Shown here: piece after piece, positions 32,999 to 41,952 of the stretch | Layout of the letters: each line of letters begins with the position of its first letter | How positions within the stretch are numbered: position 1 is the stretch's first letter | NCBI RefSeq assembly: GCF_013170845.1 | Contig: NZ_CP033367.1 | Location: 558,001 to 622,000 of the forward strand | Length of the DNA stretch: 64,000 nt | From: Mesorhizobium loti R88b | GTDB lineage: Bacteria; Pseudomonadota; Alphaproteobacteria; Rhizobiales; Rhizobiaceae | Direction: 5' to 3' | Program-made: the position numbers and the translations under genes | Notes under the pieces: model-generated | Databases searched by the model: none | Seen by the model: only the letters and a program-made list of their open reading frames with translations | What the model was told of the DNA's origin: nothing

Positions 32999-35392
32999 TT
33001 ACTTCTTGATGCCGCCGATCCGCCCGCCCATCGGCACCACGGCGCCAACCGGCTGATCGATCGCGCTGAGCGTACCGCTGATGGGCGCTTCGATCTCAAC
33101 CACGGCCTTGTCGGTCTCGATTTCGGCAATCAGTTCGCCCTCCTTGACCGGATCGCCGACCGCCTTCAGCCATTTGACCACGGTGCCTTCGCTGACGGTG
33201 AGATCACCGAACGGCATTGTTATTGCCTCGTCGTCGCTGGAAACGACGGCAACGACTGGTGCAGTGGGCTGCGCCTTGGCTGGCACAGCAACAGGATTAG
33301 CCGGCGCAGCGCTTTTCAGTCCGACCGTGTACCAGTGATCCGGCACCGGCGGTTTGCCCGCAATGACGTCGCGCATGCCTTGCGCAATGCGGGCGCTGTC
33401 GACCAGCATGGCGCGTTCCAGCACCGGGGCAAAGGGATGCGAGGTCGGCGCGGTGTGCAGCCTTCCCGGCGGTGCGTCGAGTTCGTCGAAGGCGAGCTCA
33501 TTGATGGCCTGGGCGATCTCGCCGCCAAGACCGCACATAGCCCAGGCCTCATCGACGATGAGCAGGCGGTGGGTTTTGCGGACGCTGGCGACAATCGTGT
33601 CGATATCGAGCGGCATGATGGTGCGCGGGTCGATGATTTCGGCCTCGATGCCCTCGCCGGCCAGGACTTCGGCAGCCTCCAGAGCACGCTGTACCATCTG
33701 GCCGGCGGCGACGATGGTGATGTCGGTGCCGGCGCGGGCGATGCGCGCGACGCCGAACGGAACGTAATGTTCGCCGACAGGCACCTCGCCCTTGGAGGCG
33801 AACAGCGCCTTGGGTTCCAGCATGATGACGGGATCGCCGGCCCGCAGCGCTGTCTTCATCAGCCCCTTAGCGTCGGCCGGGGTCGAAGGCACGCAGACGA
33901 TGAGGCCAGGCATATGGGCGAACACCGGATGGTAGATGCCGCTGTGATGCGGGCCGGAACTGCGCAGCGCACCAGCGCCGACGCGCACCACCATCGGCGC
34001 GCTCATCAGGCCGCTGGTCATGTAGCGCAGCTTGGCCGCCTGTAAAAAGATCTGACCGGCGGTCTCGAAGGCGAAGTCGGCGAACATCAGGTCCGAAACC
34101 GTGCGCGCCCCGGTGGCCGAGGCGCCGACGGCGGCGGCGGTAAAGCCCTGCTCGGAGATCGGCGTGTCGACCATGCGCTCGGCGCCGAACTCCTGCCAGA
34201 GGTTCCTGGTGTGGGCAAAACTGCCGCCACGCTCGCCGGTGCCCTCGCCGAAATAAAGGATCGCCGGATTGGCGCGCATTTCCTCGGCGATGCCATCGCG
34301 CACCGCTTCGAGCCAGCCTTGTGTGCGCGTCTCGCCGACGGCGCGCGGCTGCAGGGCTGCAGGCGGATTGATAGGGTCGGCAAAGACATGCAGGCGCACA
34401 GTGGCCGGATCTGGTTCCGGCGAGTTGCGGGCGAAGGTCAGCGCTTCCTCGACGACCTTCTCGATCCGCGCCTCGATGGCCGCCAACGCTTCGGCATCGG
34501 CAATGCCGTAATCCTCGATCAGCTTCTTGCGGAACATGTCGATCGGATCGCGCTTGATCCAGGCGTCGAGTTCCTCCTGCGTCCGGTAAGTGCCAATGAC
34601 CGGGTCGCCCTCGTGGTGCCCGACGGTGCGGTAAGTCTTGGCCTCGATCAGCGTCGGCCCCTTGCCGGAACGGGCGCGCTCTGTCGCCTCTTTCATGGCC
34701 AGCCAGACGGCGAAGACATCATTGCCGTCCACCGCCACACCAGGCATGCCGTAGGAGGCGGCCTTGGTCGCGATCTCGGGATTGAGCGTGATCGACTTGA
34801 GCGGCGTGGCGGTGGCGTAGAGGTTGTTCTCGCAGACGAACACCGCTGGCGCCCGTTGCACGGCGGCGAAGTTGAGCGCCTCGTGGAAGCCGCCATGGTT
34901 GGCGGCGCCGTCGCCGAAGAAGGCGACGCCGATATCGTCACGGCCCCGCTGACGCGCGCTCATGCCGATGCCGACGGCATGGCCGATGCCGGCGGCGACA
35001 ATGCCATTGGTGCCGAACAGGCCGACCGAGCGCTCATAGAGATGCATGGTGCCGCCACGGCCGCCGCAAATGCCGTCGGCCTTGCCGAACAATTCGGCCA
35101 TTACGCGGCCGGGGTTGGCGCCCTTGGCCAGTGCGTGGCCGTGGCCGCGATGGGTCGAGGTGACCCAGTCGGTCGGTCTGAGATGCGCGCAGACGCCAAC
35201 GCCTGTCGCCTCCTCGCCGATATAGAGATGCAGGAAGCCGGGGGTTTCGCCCTTGCGGCAGGCGATCTGGGCGATGCTTTCGAAGCGGCGCAACAGCACC
35301 ATGCGCTCGAACAGGTCGAGCAGAACCTGCCGGTCGGGCAGGTTCGGAGCGCCCTTGAAATCGTCGCGCGCCCGCGCCGCTGAAATTGCCAC
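32999..35392 (-). CDS. 2-Oxoacid dehydrogenase E1 alpha-beta fusion with C-terminal lipoyl domain
   Basis: A 797-aa three-part protein. Residues about 20-330 are E1-alpha, with the ThDP motif 'FGDGAANHGGFHEALNFAAV'. Residues about 370-690 are E1-beta ('YFGEGTGERGGSF', 'DTPISEQGFTAAAVGASATG', 'VRVGAGALRSSGPHHSG'). Residues about 720-797 are a lipoyl domain with the acceptor Lys762 in 'IETDKAVVEIEAP', joined by an Ala/Pro-rich linker. It should decarboxylate a 2-oxoacid and transfer the acyl group to its own lipoyl arm. The GTG at 35392 follows GGGAGG; a longer upstream frame crosses the operator at 35475. The oxoacid is unknown. No E3 gene is in the window. Confidence 0.85.
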   Translation of the reverse strand: MAISAARARDDFKGAPNLPDRQVLLDLFERMVLLRRFESIAQIACRKGETPGFLHLYIGEEATGVGVCAHLRPTDWVTSTHRGHGHALAKGANPGRVMAELFGKADGICGGRGGTMHLYERSVGLFGTNGIVAAGIGHAVGIGMSARQRGRDDIGVAFFGDGAANHGGFHEALNFAAVQRAPAVFVCENNLYATATPLKSITLNPEIATKAASYGMPGVAVDGNDVFAVWLAMKEATERARSGKGPTLIEAKTYRTVGHHEGDPVIGTYRTQEELDAWIKRDPIDMFRKKLIEDYGIADAEALAAIEARIEKVVEEALTFARNSPEPDPATVRLHVFADPINPPAALQPRAVGETRTQGWLEAVRDGIAEEMRANPAILYFGEGTGERGGSFAHTRNLWQEFGAERMVDTPISEQGFTAAAVGASATGARTVSDLMFADFAFETAGQIFLQAAKLRYMTSGLMSAPMVVRVGAGALRSSGPHHSGIYHPVFAHMPGLIVCVPSTPADAKGLMKTALRAGDPVIMLEPKALFASKGEVPVGEHYVPFGVARIARAGTDITIVAAGQMVQRALEAAEVLAGEGIEAEIIDPRTIMPLDIDTIVASVRKTHRLLIVDEAWAMCGLGGEIAQAINELAFDELDAPPGRLHTAPTSHPFAPVLERAMLVDSARIAQGMRDVIAGKPPVPDHWYTVGLKSAAPANPVAVPAKAQPTAPVVAVVSSDDEAITMPFGDLTVSEGTVVKWLKAVGDPVKEGELIAEIETDKAVVEIEAPISGTLSAIDQPVGAVVPMGGRIGGIKK

Positions 35393-35474
35393 CGAGGCCT
35401 CCCTGAATCCATCTGGTGCCGGGCGACAGCTGCCGGCGGCGAGCTTGTTGGCCGCTCGCTTCGGTGCATCATAG

Positions 35475-35487
35475 ATTATAATAGCAT
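35475..35487. promoter_or_regulatory. 13-mer operator ATTATAATAGCAT, site 4
   Basis: An exact 13-mer between the enolase-superfamily gene and the E1-lipoyl gene, 83 bases upstream of the E1 GTG. On the gene strand it contains TATAAT, and GTAGAC lies three bases before ATGCTATTATAA. Indicates separate control of the E1/dehydrogenase/E2-like operon. Confidence 0.58.
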
Positions 35488-35522
35488 AATGTCTACTGGC
35501 TCTGAATGGAGCCATTCACGCG

Positions 35523-36743
35523 CTAGATTTTCGTAATCCGCACGGTGGCGTCGGGCCGCTGGAACAGCTCCGGCCGCAGGGTGAGGCCGAGCCCCGGCCC
35601 TTCGAGCGGCGCGACCTGGCCGTCCTTGACCCGTGGAATGTCGGCGACGATTTCGGTGTACCAGCCGGTGAAATAGGCGCGCACTGCTTCCTGGTAGTTG
35701 ACGTTCGGCAAGGTCGCCGACAGCGCGCAGCTGGCGGCATAGACGATCGGCCCGGTGCAGTCGTGCAAGGTGACAGGCAGCTCGCTGGCCTCGGCCATGT
35801 TGGCGATCTTGCGCGCTTCGGAAAGGCCGCCGCACCAGGCGAGGTCGATCATGATCACGCTCGCCGCGCGCTTGTCTATCAACTGCTTGAACATCTGCCG
35901 CGAGGCCAGCCGCTCGCTGGCGGCGACCGGTATGGAGGTGCGGCGAGCGAGTTCGGCCATGGAATCGAGCTCATTGTAGCGGATGGGCTCCTCCAGCCAG
36001 GCGACGTCATAGGGTTTCAACGCCTCGGCGATGCGCAGCACCGGCGGCAAGGTCCACAGGCCATGCAACTCGACCATGATTTCCATGTCGCGGCCAACAG
36101 CGTCGCGGATTTTCTGGAACGGCTCCAGCGCCTTGTCGAGATCGGAAAGCGAAATACGGGTGCCGTTCGAGGCCTCGGCGGCGATGTCGAAGGGCCATAC
36201 CTTCATCGCGCCGATGCTTTCGGATTTGAGGCTTTTGGCGAGGTCGCCAGCATTGTAACGCCAGGCGAGCAGGTCCTCATACGGGCCTTCGTTGGAATCA
36301 CCAGCCTTGAGCGACCAGTCCTCGCCGCGCTCGAACAGGGCGTTTTTCTTCGTAGCGCGGACATGTTTGTAGCCGGCGCAGGTGTTGTAGATCGGCACGG
36401 TTTTGTGCGTGCGCCCGCCAAGCAGCCGCCAGACCGGCTCGCCGAGCGCCTGGCCATAGATATCCCACAGCGCGATGTTGACGGCGGAATTGCCACGCAC
36501 CTCGGCGCCGGAATCGCGCGCGCCGACATAGACGCTGCCCAATGTGCGGTCATGCAACTCGATGTCGCGCGGATCCTTGCCCAAGAGATAGGACGCGACA
36601 TTGTCGTGGATATAAGAGGCGACAGGTCCCGGCGCCCAAAAGGTCTCGCCGGTGCCGATGATGCCGGCATCGGTGTGGACGCGCAGCCAGAACAGGAACG
36701 GGAACTCGGCCAGTTGCAGCGTTTCGAGCGCGACGACTTTCAT
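35523..36743 (-). CDS. Mandelate racemase/muconate lactonizing enzyme-family dehydratase
   Basis: A 406-aa enolase-superfamily protein, probably an acid-sugar dehydratase. 'GAMKVWPFD' near residue 187 supplies a catalytic lysine. The metal ligands are Glu in 'IMVELHG' near 225, Glu in 'AWLEEPIR' near 250 and Glu in 'VAASERLASR' near 276. 'VTLHDCTGPIVYAAS' near 325 holds the His expected as acid/base. GGGAGGAAAGAG precedes the ATG at 36743. It is divergent from the SDR/transketolase operon across a shared promoter region. The exact sugar acid cannot be named from sequence. Confidence 0.83.
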   Translation of the reverse strand: MKVVALETLQLAEFPFLFWLRVHTDAGIIGTGETFWAPGPVASYIHDNVASYLLGKDPRDIELHDRTLGSVYVGARDSGAEVRGNSAVNIALWDIYGQALGEPVWRLLGGRTHKTVPIYNTCAGYKHVRATKKNALFERGEDWSLKAGDSNEGPYEDLLAWRYNAGDLAKSLKSESIGAMKVWPFDIAAEASNGTRISLSDLDKALEPFQKIRDAVGRDMEIMVELHGLWTLPPVLRIAEALKPYDVAWLEEPIRYNELDSMAELARRTSIPVAASERLASRQMFKQLIDKRAASVIMIDLAWCGGLSEARKIANMAEASELPVTLHDCTGPIVYAASCALSATLPNVNYQEAVRAYFTGWYTEIVADIPRVKDGQVAPLEGPGLGLTLRPELFQRPDATVRITKI

Positions 36744-36800
36744 CTCTTTCCTCCCGGCTGCGACGGACCCTGTGGCCCAACGGACAATAGCACATCCTCG

Positions 36801-36829
36801 TTGACAGCCATTTATGGTACCGGTATCAA
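36801..36829 (+). promoter_or_regulatory. Promoter with LacI/GntR-type operator over the -10
   Basis: TTGACA (36801-36806), 17 bases, TATCAA (36824-36829). The palindrome TGGTACCGGTATCA (36815-36828) covers the -10. Same design as 30189-30217. It drives the SDR-transketolase-dehydratase operon and may also affect the divergent enolase-family gene. Confidence 0.68.
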
Positions 36830-36862
36830 TCCCGTCAAGATGGCCACCGGGAGGGTGCTCGT

Positions 36863-37657
36863 TTGCCTGCCGAAAATCAAAACGCGACACCAAAGAGAGC
36901 GCTGGTCACCGGCGCCGCGGGCGGCCTCGGCCGCGAGGTGGCGATCCAGTTGGCCCGGCGAGGCTGTGTCGTCGCGGTCACCGACATCAACGGCGAAGGA
37001 CTGGCCGAGACCGCCAGGCTGATCAGCGAAACCCGCGCGGAAAGCGAAACCATCGTCAGCGATTTCACTGGGGAAGGCGCGCCGGAAGCGGCCGTGGAAA
37101 AAGTGGTCGCGCGCTGGGGCGGCATCGACATTCTCGTCAACAATGCCGGCTATGGCGTGATCGAGCCGTTCCTCGACGCCACCTTCAAGGCCTGGACGCG
37201 GACGCTGGCGCTTAATGTCACGGCCCTGGCCATGGCCTGCAAGGCGGCGGGCCGGGTGATGCGCGAGCAGCGCTCGGGGCGCATCGTCAACATCACCTCG
37301 CCCGGCTCGCGCATGGCGCTGCCCGATTACACCGCCTACACGGCGAGCAAGGCCGGCGTCGATTCCATCACCCGCGCCGCTGCCGTGGCGTTGGCGCCCT
37401 ATGGCGTGCTGGTCAACAGCCTGGCGCCCGGCATGATGGACACCGAGATGCAGCGTTCGACCGAGATCGACCTCGCCCGCGCTAACGGCCGCAACGACCT
37501 GCAGGCCTTCCTCGACGAGCGAACGCGACGGATCCCGATTGGCCGGCGCGCCGAGATTTCCGAGGTCGCCGAGGCGGTCGTCTGGCTCTGCCTCGACGCG
37601 CCAAGATACATGACCGCCGAGCGCCTCAACATGTCGGGCGGGCTCGACAAGGACTGA
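36863..37657 (+). CDS. SDR-family oxidoreductase
   Basis: A 264-aa classical short-chain dehydrogenase. The cofactor motif 'TGAAGGLG' lies near residue 16, 'NNAG' near 93, and the catalytic Ser with 'YTASK' near 155 shows normal Ser-Tyr-Lys spacing. The start is TTG at 36863 with GGGAGG 8 bases upstream. It is the first gene of a four-gene operon with the split transketolase and a DgoD-like dehydratase, so it probably oxidises or reduces the sugar that feeds them. Confidence 0.83.
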   Translation: MPAENQNATPKRALVTGAAGGLGREVAIQLARRGCVVAVTDINGEGLAETARLISETRAESETIVSDFTGEGAPEAAVEKVVARWGGIDILVNNAGYGVIEPFLDATFKAWTRTLALNVTALAMACKAAGRVMREQRSGRIVNITSPGSRMALPDYTAYTASKAGVDSITRAAAVALAPYGVLVNSLAPGMMDTEMQRSTEIDLARANGRNDLQAFLDERTRRIPIGRRAEISEVAEAVVWLCLDAPRYMTAERLNMSGGLDKD

Positions 37658-37661
37658 TCCC

Positions 37662-38510
37662 ATGCTGCGAAATTCTCCACCCGGCACCGCCGATATCGGC
37701 GCGCTCGAACGCAAGGCGACACAATTGCGTCGCCACATGCTGACCATGGCGCGCGGCCAGGGCCAGGGCTATATCGGCCAGGGCCTCGGTATCGCCGATG
37801 CACTGGCAGCCCTGTATTTCCACGAACTGCGCTACGACCCGCACAATCTGGACTGGTCTGACCGCGATCGCTTCCTGCTGTCGACCGGTCACTATTCGAT
37901 CGCGCTGTGGGCGGCCCTGGCCGAGGCCGGCATCCTTCCGATCGAGGAACTCGTCACCTACGGCGCCGACAACAGCCGGCTCGAAATGTCGACGCTCGAC
38001 ACCACGCCCGGCGTCGAGATGATCGGCGGCTCGCTCGGCCATGGGCTGGGGCAAGGTGTGGGCCAGGCGCTGGGCTTGCGCGTCGACAAATCCGATGCGC
38101 GCGTCTTTGTCGAGCTTTCCGATGGCGAGATGCAGGAAGGCTCGACCTGGGAAGCGGCGATGTCGGCCAGCCATTTCAAGCTCGACGGGCTGGTGGCGCT
38201 GATCGACTGCAATGGCATCCAGGCCGACGGTCCCGTGGTGCTCGACATGGAGCCGGTTGCCGACAAATGGCGCGCCTTCGGCTGGGAGACGTTCGAGATC
38301 AACGGCAATGACATGACCGCGATCGTCGGCGTGCTGGCGGACGCAAGGAACAGCAACGGCAAGCCGAAGGCGATCGTGCTGCGGACGCTGCCGGGCAAGG
38401 GTGTGCCGCGCATCGAAACCTCTGAGAAATCGCATTTCTTCCGCATCGACGTGGCGCAGTGGGACGGCATCATCGCCGAGTTCGACAAGACCGTGGGAGC
38501 GGCCCAATGA
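37662..38510 (+). CDS. Transketolase, N-terminal subunit
   Basis: A 282-aa ThDP-binding half of a split transketolase. 'GLGIADALAALYFHELRYDP' near residue 45, 'GGSLGHGLGQGVGQALGLR' near 122 and 'SDGEMQEGSTWEAAMSASHFKLDGLVALIDCNG' near 147 (key residues Asp-Gly, Glu-Gly and the Asn metal ligand) are the family hallmarks. It transfers a two-carbon ketol unit together with the C-terminal subunit that follows, with a four-base overlap. Split transketolases often serve special sugar routes rather than the pentose phosphate pathway. Confidence 0.88.
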   Translation: MLRNSPPGTADIGALERKATQLRRHMLTMARGQGQGYIGQGLGIADALAALYFHELRYDPHNLDWSDRDRFLLSTGHYSIALWAALAEAGILPIEELVTYGADNSRLEMSTLDTTPGVEMIGGSLGHGLGQGVGQALGLRVDKSDARVFVELSDGEMQEGSTWEAAMSASHFKLDGLVALIDCNGIQADGPVVLDMEPVADKWRAFGWETFEINGNDMTAIVGVLADARNSNGKPKAIVLRTLPGKGVPRIETSEKSHFFRIDVAQWDGIIAEFDKTVGAAQ

Positions 38511-39496
38511 GCGGCGCAGCGATGGAGGCCGGCCGCACGCTGGCCATGGGCCAGGACGAAGCGGTCGGCGGCGGGCGGCAGAGTGTCGAGGCGCCATTCG
38601 GCCGGGCATTGGCGCGGCTTGGCAAGAGCCGACCCGACATTGTCGGGCTGACCGCCGATCTCGGCAAATATACCGACATTCTGCCGTTCCGCGATGCCTT
38701 TCCCGAGCGTTTCTTCAATGTCGGCATGGCCGAGCAGAATCTGGTCGCCGTCGCGGCCGGGCTGGCGCGCACCGGCAAGGTGCCGTTCGCCACCACCTAT
38801 GGCGTATTCGCGACGCGGCGCGCCTATGATTTCGTTGCCATTGCGCTCGCCCACTCCAACCTCGACGTCAAGATTGTCGCCGGCCTGCCGGGCCTGACGA
38901 CCGGCTATGGCGGCACGCACCAGGCGATCGAGGATCTGGCGCTGATGCGCATGATCCCCGGCCTCACCATCATCGACCCCTGCGACGCCACCGAGATCGA
39001 GGCGGCAACCGAAGCGATCGCGGAGCATCGGGGGCCGGTGTATATGCGCCTCTTGCGCGGCAGCGTGCCTGTCGTGTTCGAACCTGGCTATCGCTTCGAG
39101 ATCGGCAAGGCGCGGCGTCTTCGGGAAGGCAGCGATGTCGGCATCATCTCGACCGGCTTCATGACCGAGCGAGCACTGGATGCGGCGGATGCCTTGCGCA
39201 AACTGGGCATTTCGGCAGGCGTGCTGCATGTGCCGACCATCAAGCCGTTCGATGCAAAGGCGGTAACGGAATTCTCTGCTTCAGTTGACCGTATCGTTAC
39301 GGCCGAAAACCACGTTGTCGTCGGGGGGCTGGCGAGCCTCGTGGTCGAGACCTTGTTCGACGCCGGCATTGCCAAGAAGGTAACACGCATCGGTTTGCCG
39401 GACCGCTATATCGAATGTGGCGCGGTGCCGACCTTGCAGGCCAAATACGGCCTGACGACCGAGGCCATTGTCGCAAAGATTGCCGCGCTTAGTTAG
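38507..39496 (+). CDS. Transketolase, C-terminal subunit
   Basis: A 329-aa partner of the preceding gene. It carries the pyrimidine-binding domain with 'FFNVGMAEQNLVAVAAGLARTG' near residue 75, where the Glu activates ThDP, and 'LPGLTTGYGGTHQAIEDLALMRMIPGL' near 132. The C-terminal domain contains 'VTAENHVVVGGLASLVVETL'. The ATG at 38507 overlaps the stop of the N-terminal subunit (ATGA); an earlier open frame lies within that gene. Which ketose is split is unknown. Confidence 0.88.
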   Translation: MSGAAMEAGRTLAMGQDEAVGGGRQSVEAPFGRALARLGKSRPDIVGLTADLGKYTDILPFRDAFPERFFNVGMAEQNLVAVAAGLARTGKVPFATTYGVFATRRAYDFVAIALAHSNLDVKIVAGLPGLTTGYGGTHQAIEDLALMRMIPGLTIIDPCDATEIEAATEAIAEHRGPVYMRLLRGSVPVVFEPGYRFEIGKARRLREGSDVGIISTGFMTERALDAADALRKLGISAGVLHVPTIKPFDAKAVTEFSASVDRIVTAENHVVVGGLASLVVETLFDAGIAKKVTRIGLPDRYIECGAVPTLQAKYGLTTEAIVAKIAALS

Positions 39497-39504
39497 GGTT
39501 CATC

Positions 39505-40674
39505 ATGAAGATCACCGAGATCGAGACCTTCGCTGTCGGCGCCGGCTGGAAGAACTGGCTGTTCATCAAAGTCCACACCGATAAGGGCATTCACGGTGTG
39601 GGCGAAGGCACGCTGAACGGTTTTATCAAGACCACCGAAGCCGGCGTGTACGAGCTCAAGCATCTCGCCATCGGCCAGGATCCGCGCCGCATCAACGCGC
39701 TGGCCAAGCGCATGCTGGACAGCGTCTCGCTCGATGGCGGCCATATCCACCGCACGGTGATCGCTGCGATCGAGGTCGCCTGCTGGGACATCCTGGGCAA
39801 AAGCCTTGGCGTCCCGATCCATCAGTTGCTCGGCGGCCAGGTGCGCGACAGCGTGCTCGGCTACGCCAATGGCTGGTATCGCACCGAGCGCACGCCGGAA
39901 GCCTTTCTGGAGGCCGCGAAGGTTGTGCTGGCCAAAGGCTTCAAGGCCTTCAAGCTCGACCCGTTCGGCACCGCGCAAGGCTTTATCTCGCGTGAAGAGC
40001 TGGATCTCTCCTATGCGATCTGCCGAAAGTTGCGCGACGACCTGCCCGGGGACACGCTGATCCTGATCGACGTCCATGCCCGTTTCACCGAGATCGCCGC
40101 GCTACAGGCGGCGCAGAAATTCGCCGACCTCGACATCTACTGGTGGGAGGAGCCGACCTCGCGCGACCGTCAGGAGACCGTGCACGAGGTGGCGCATCGT
40201 TCGCCTATCCCGGTGGCGACCGGCGAGATGTACGACACGGTCGGCCAGTTCTACACGTTAGCCGCTGGCGGCGGCGTCAACATCTTCCAGCCCGAGCCGA
40301 TGTCGCTCGGCGGTATCGGACCATCGATGCAGGTGGCCAATCTGGCGCTGGCGCACGGCAGCCACATCGCCCCGCACCAGAGTGGTGGGCCGGTGGCGAC
40401 GGCGGTATGTCTGCAACTGGCGGCCGCGGTGCCGAACTTCCTCATCCAGGAACATTTCGACGCCTTCAACGACCCGTGGACACGCGAGCTGGTGACATGG
40501 CACCCGACCGTCAATCCGCACAACGGACATCTGTCGCTGCCGGACGCGCCAGGGCTCGGCATCGATCTCAACATCGATGCGATTAGGGATCATCCCTACG
40601 ATCCCAACGCCTATCTCAACGTCCACGCCGAGGGGTGGGAAAAGCGGCTCGGGCGGCGGGAGCAGAAGCCCTGA
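39505..40674 (+). CDS. Galactonate dehydratase-like enolase-superfamily protein
   Basis: A 389-aa enzyme resembling D-galactonate dehydratase (DgoD). 'AFKLDPFG' near residue 150 includes the catalytic Lys, and 'LILIDVHARFT' near 190 gives the first metal ligand Asp. 'YWWEEPTSRDRQE' near 213 and 'VATGEMYDTVGQF' near 240 give two Glu ligands. 'SHIAPHQSGGPVATAVC' near 288 holds the general acid His. It would convert a sugar acid to a 2-keto-3-deoxy acid. It is nine bases after the transketolase and ends next to the convergent LacI gene. The stereochemistry of its substrate is not decided. Confidence 0.83.
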   Translation: MKITEIETFAVGAGWKNWLFIKVHTDKGIHGVGEGTLNGFIKTTEAGVYELKHLAIGQDPRRINALAKRMLDSVSLDGGHIHRTVIAAIEVACWDILGKSLGVPIHQLLGGQVRDSVLGYANGWYRTERTPEAFLEAAKVVLAKGFKAFKLDPFGTAQGFISREELDLSYAICRKLRDDLPGDTLILIDVHARFTEIAALQAAQKFADLDIYWWEEPTSRDRQETVHEVAHRSPIPVATGEMYDTVGQFYTLAAGGGVNIFQPEPMSLGGIGPSMQVANLALAHGSHIAPHQSGGPVATAVCLQLAAAVPNFLIQEHFDAFNDPWTRELVTWHPTVNPHNGHLSLPDAPGLGIDLNIDAIRDHPYDPNAYLNVHAEGWEKRLGRREQKP

Positions 40675-41706
40675 TCACGCACTCTCCCGGTCGACGATCT
40701 CGAAGCCGAGGCTGGTGATGGTCGGCACCTTGGTGTTGCCGCCGAGCCTTGCCAGCAATTGCCGCACCGCACGGCGGCCCATCTCGTAGCGATTGACCTT
40801 GACCGTGGTCAGCGGCGGATAGAGCTGCGCGGCGAGGTCGATGTCGCCATAGCCGGCAATCGCGATCCTGCCCGGCACTGCCCAGCGTCGGCGGTGGCAT
40901 TCCTGCACGGCGCCAACGGCAAGCGTGTCGCTAGAAAAGAAGATGGCGTCGATGTCTTTGTGACGGGAGGTCAGCGTGACCAGCGCCTCGGCGCCGCCCT
41001 GCGCGGTGATCGGCACCTCGACCTCCATGTCGGCATGGTTCTTGATGCCGAGTTCGGTGAGTGCCGCGTGATGGCCGGTGCGGCGCTGCTGCAAGCGGTC
41101 ATTGCCGTGGATCGGCGTCGAGACGAAGCCGATGCGCTTGTAGCCCTTGGCGGCCAGATGCATGGTCATGGCATAGGCAGTCTCGAAGTTGGAGACGCCA
41201 ACCACCATGTCGATCGGCTTGCGGCCCTTGATCTCTGAAATTTCGACCACCGGCGCGCCGCTGTTCTTCAGAAGCGCTCGCGCCGTCTCGCTTTGCACGA
41301 AGCTCTGCAGGATCATGCCGACCGGACGCCAGCCGAGCAGGTTGCGGATGGATTTCTCCTCGGCTTCCTGCGTGAACTCGCCCTGCACCAGTAGCATCGA
41401 ATAGCCGCTCTCGTGGCACTCGTCCGACATGCCTTGCACCTGTTCGGCGATGCCCGAATTGATCAGCGGCGGCACCACCGTGCCGATCATGCGGCCATTG
41501 CCGCGCATGCTCGACGCCAGCCGATTGGGCACGAACCCGGCCTGCTCGATCGCCTCGAGCACCTTGGCGCGCGTTTCCGGCGACACCATGTCGGGATTGG
41601 ACAGCGCGCGCGACACCGTCATCGGCGCCACGCCGACGCGCTTGGCGATCTCGCGGACGCCGAGGCGTTGCGGCTTCTTCTCGCCCGCCGGCTGCTTGTC
41701 GGTCAT
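40675..41706 (-). CDS. LacI-family regulator, gluconate-repressor (GntR)-like
   Basis: A 343-aa regulator. The helix-turn-helix 'VREIAKRVGVAPMTVSRALSNPDMVS' lies at about residues 17-42. The hinge helix 'RLASSMRGNG' follows, and a Peripla_BP_3 sensor domain runs to the C-terminus. As I recall it, the sequence is close in style to E. coli GntR ('GTVVPPLINSGIAEQVQGMSDE'). E. coli GntR/IdnR operators are TGTTACCGGTAACA, and three promoters here carry TGRTACCGGTAYYA-type sites, so this protein is the natural candidate to bind them. The ATG at 41706 was chosen with GGAG upstream. Confidence 0.86.
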   Translation of the reverse strand: MTDKQPAGEKKPQRLGVREIAKRVGVAPMTVSRALSNPDMVSPETRAKVLEAIEQAGFVPNRLASSMRGNGRMIGTVVPPLINSGIAEQVQGMSDECHESGYSMLLVQGEFTQEAEEKSIRNLLGWRPVGMILQSFVQSETARALLKNSGAPVVEISEIKGRKPIDMVVGVSNFETAYAMTMHLAAKGYKRIGFVSTPIHGNDRLQQRRTGHHAALTELGIKNHADMEVEVPITAQGGAEALVTLTSRHKDIDAIFFSSDTLAVGAVQECHRRRWAVPGRIAIAGYGDIDLAAQLYPPLTTVKVNRYEMGRRAVRQLLARLGGNTKVPTITSLGFEIVDRESA

Positions 41707-41840
41707 CACCCTGCTCCGAGAGAACGCGATCCGGCAAAGCAATGTTCTGCAGACCGTGTCGTAAGCGCCCATTCATAGCGGTTGCGGCCGAGGCTTTCCA
41801 GCTACGTGCCCCGGCTATGCACCGCCGGAAAATTTCCTCG

Positions 41841-41866
41841 TTGACAAGTTATAATATTATAATCTT
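41841..41866 (+). promoter_or_regulatory. Operator variant with -35 before ABC permease (site 5)
   Basis: TTGACA (41841-41846) is followed by the perfect 14-base palindrome TTATAATATTATAA (41849-41862), which includes two overlapping TATAAT-like boxes. It shares TATTATAA with the GntR 13-mer. It lies in the divergent region between the LacI gene and the permease at 41953, so it may control both. Confidence 0.5.
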
Positions 41867-41952
41867 AATGGTTGCGAGGAGCGTGCCAGGGTTGGCACGG
41901 GTGCATGTGCCGGCCGCAAGAGCTGGCAACAGGCGCCGTCAGGGAGGTAAGG

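Noticed and set aside
34211..35383. 390-codon plus-strand frame opposite the E1-lipoyl gene
   Set aside because: Antisense to strongly conserved ThDP enzyme motifs; no domain or start signal.
35763..37022. 419-codon plus-strand frame opposite the enolase-superfamily gene
   Set aside because: Opposite a gene with intact catalytic motifs, and it runs through the shared promoter at 36801.
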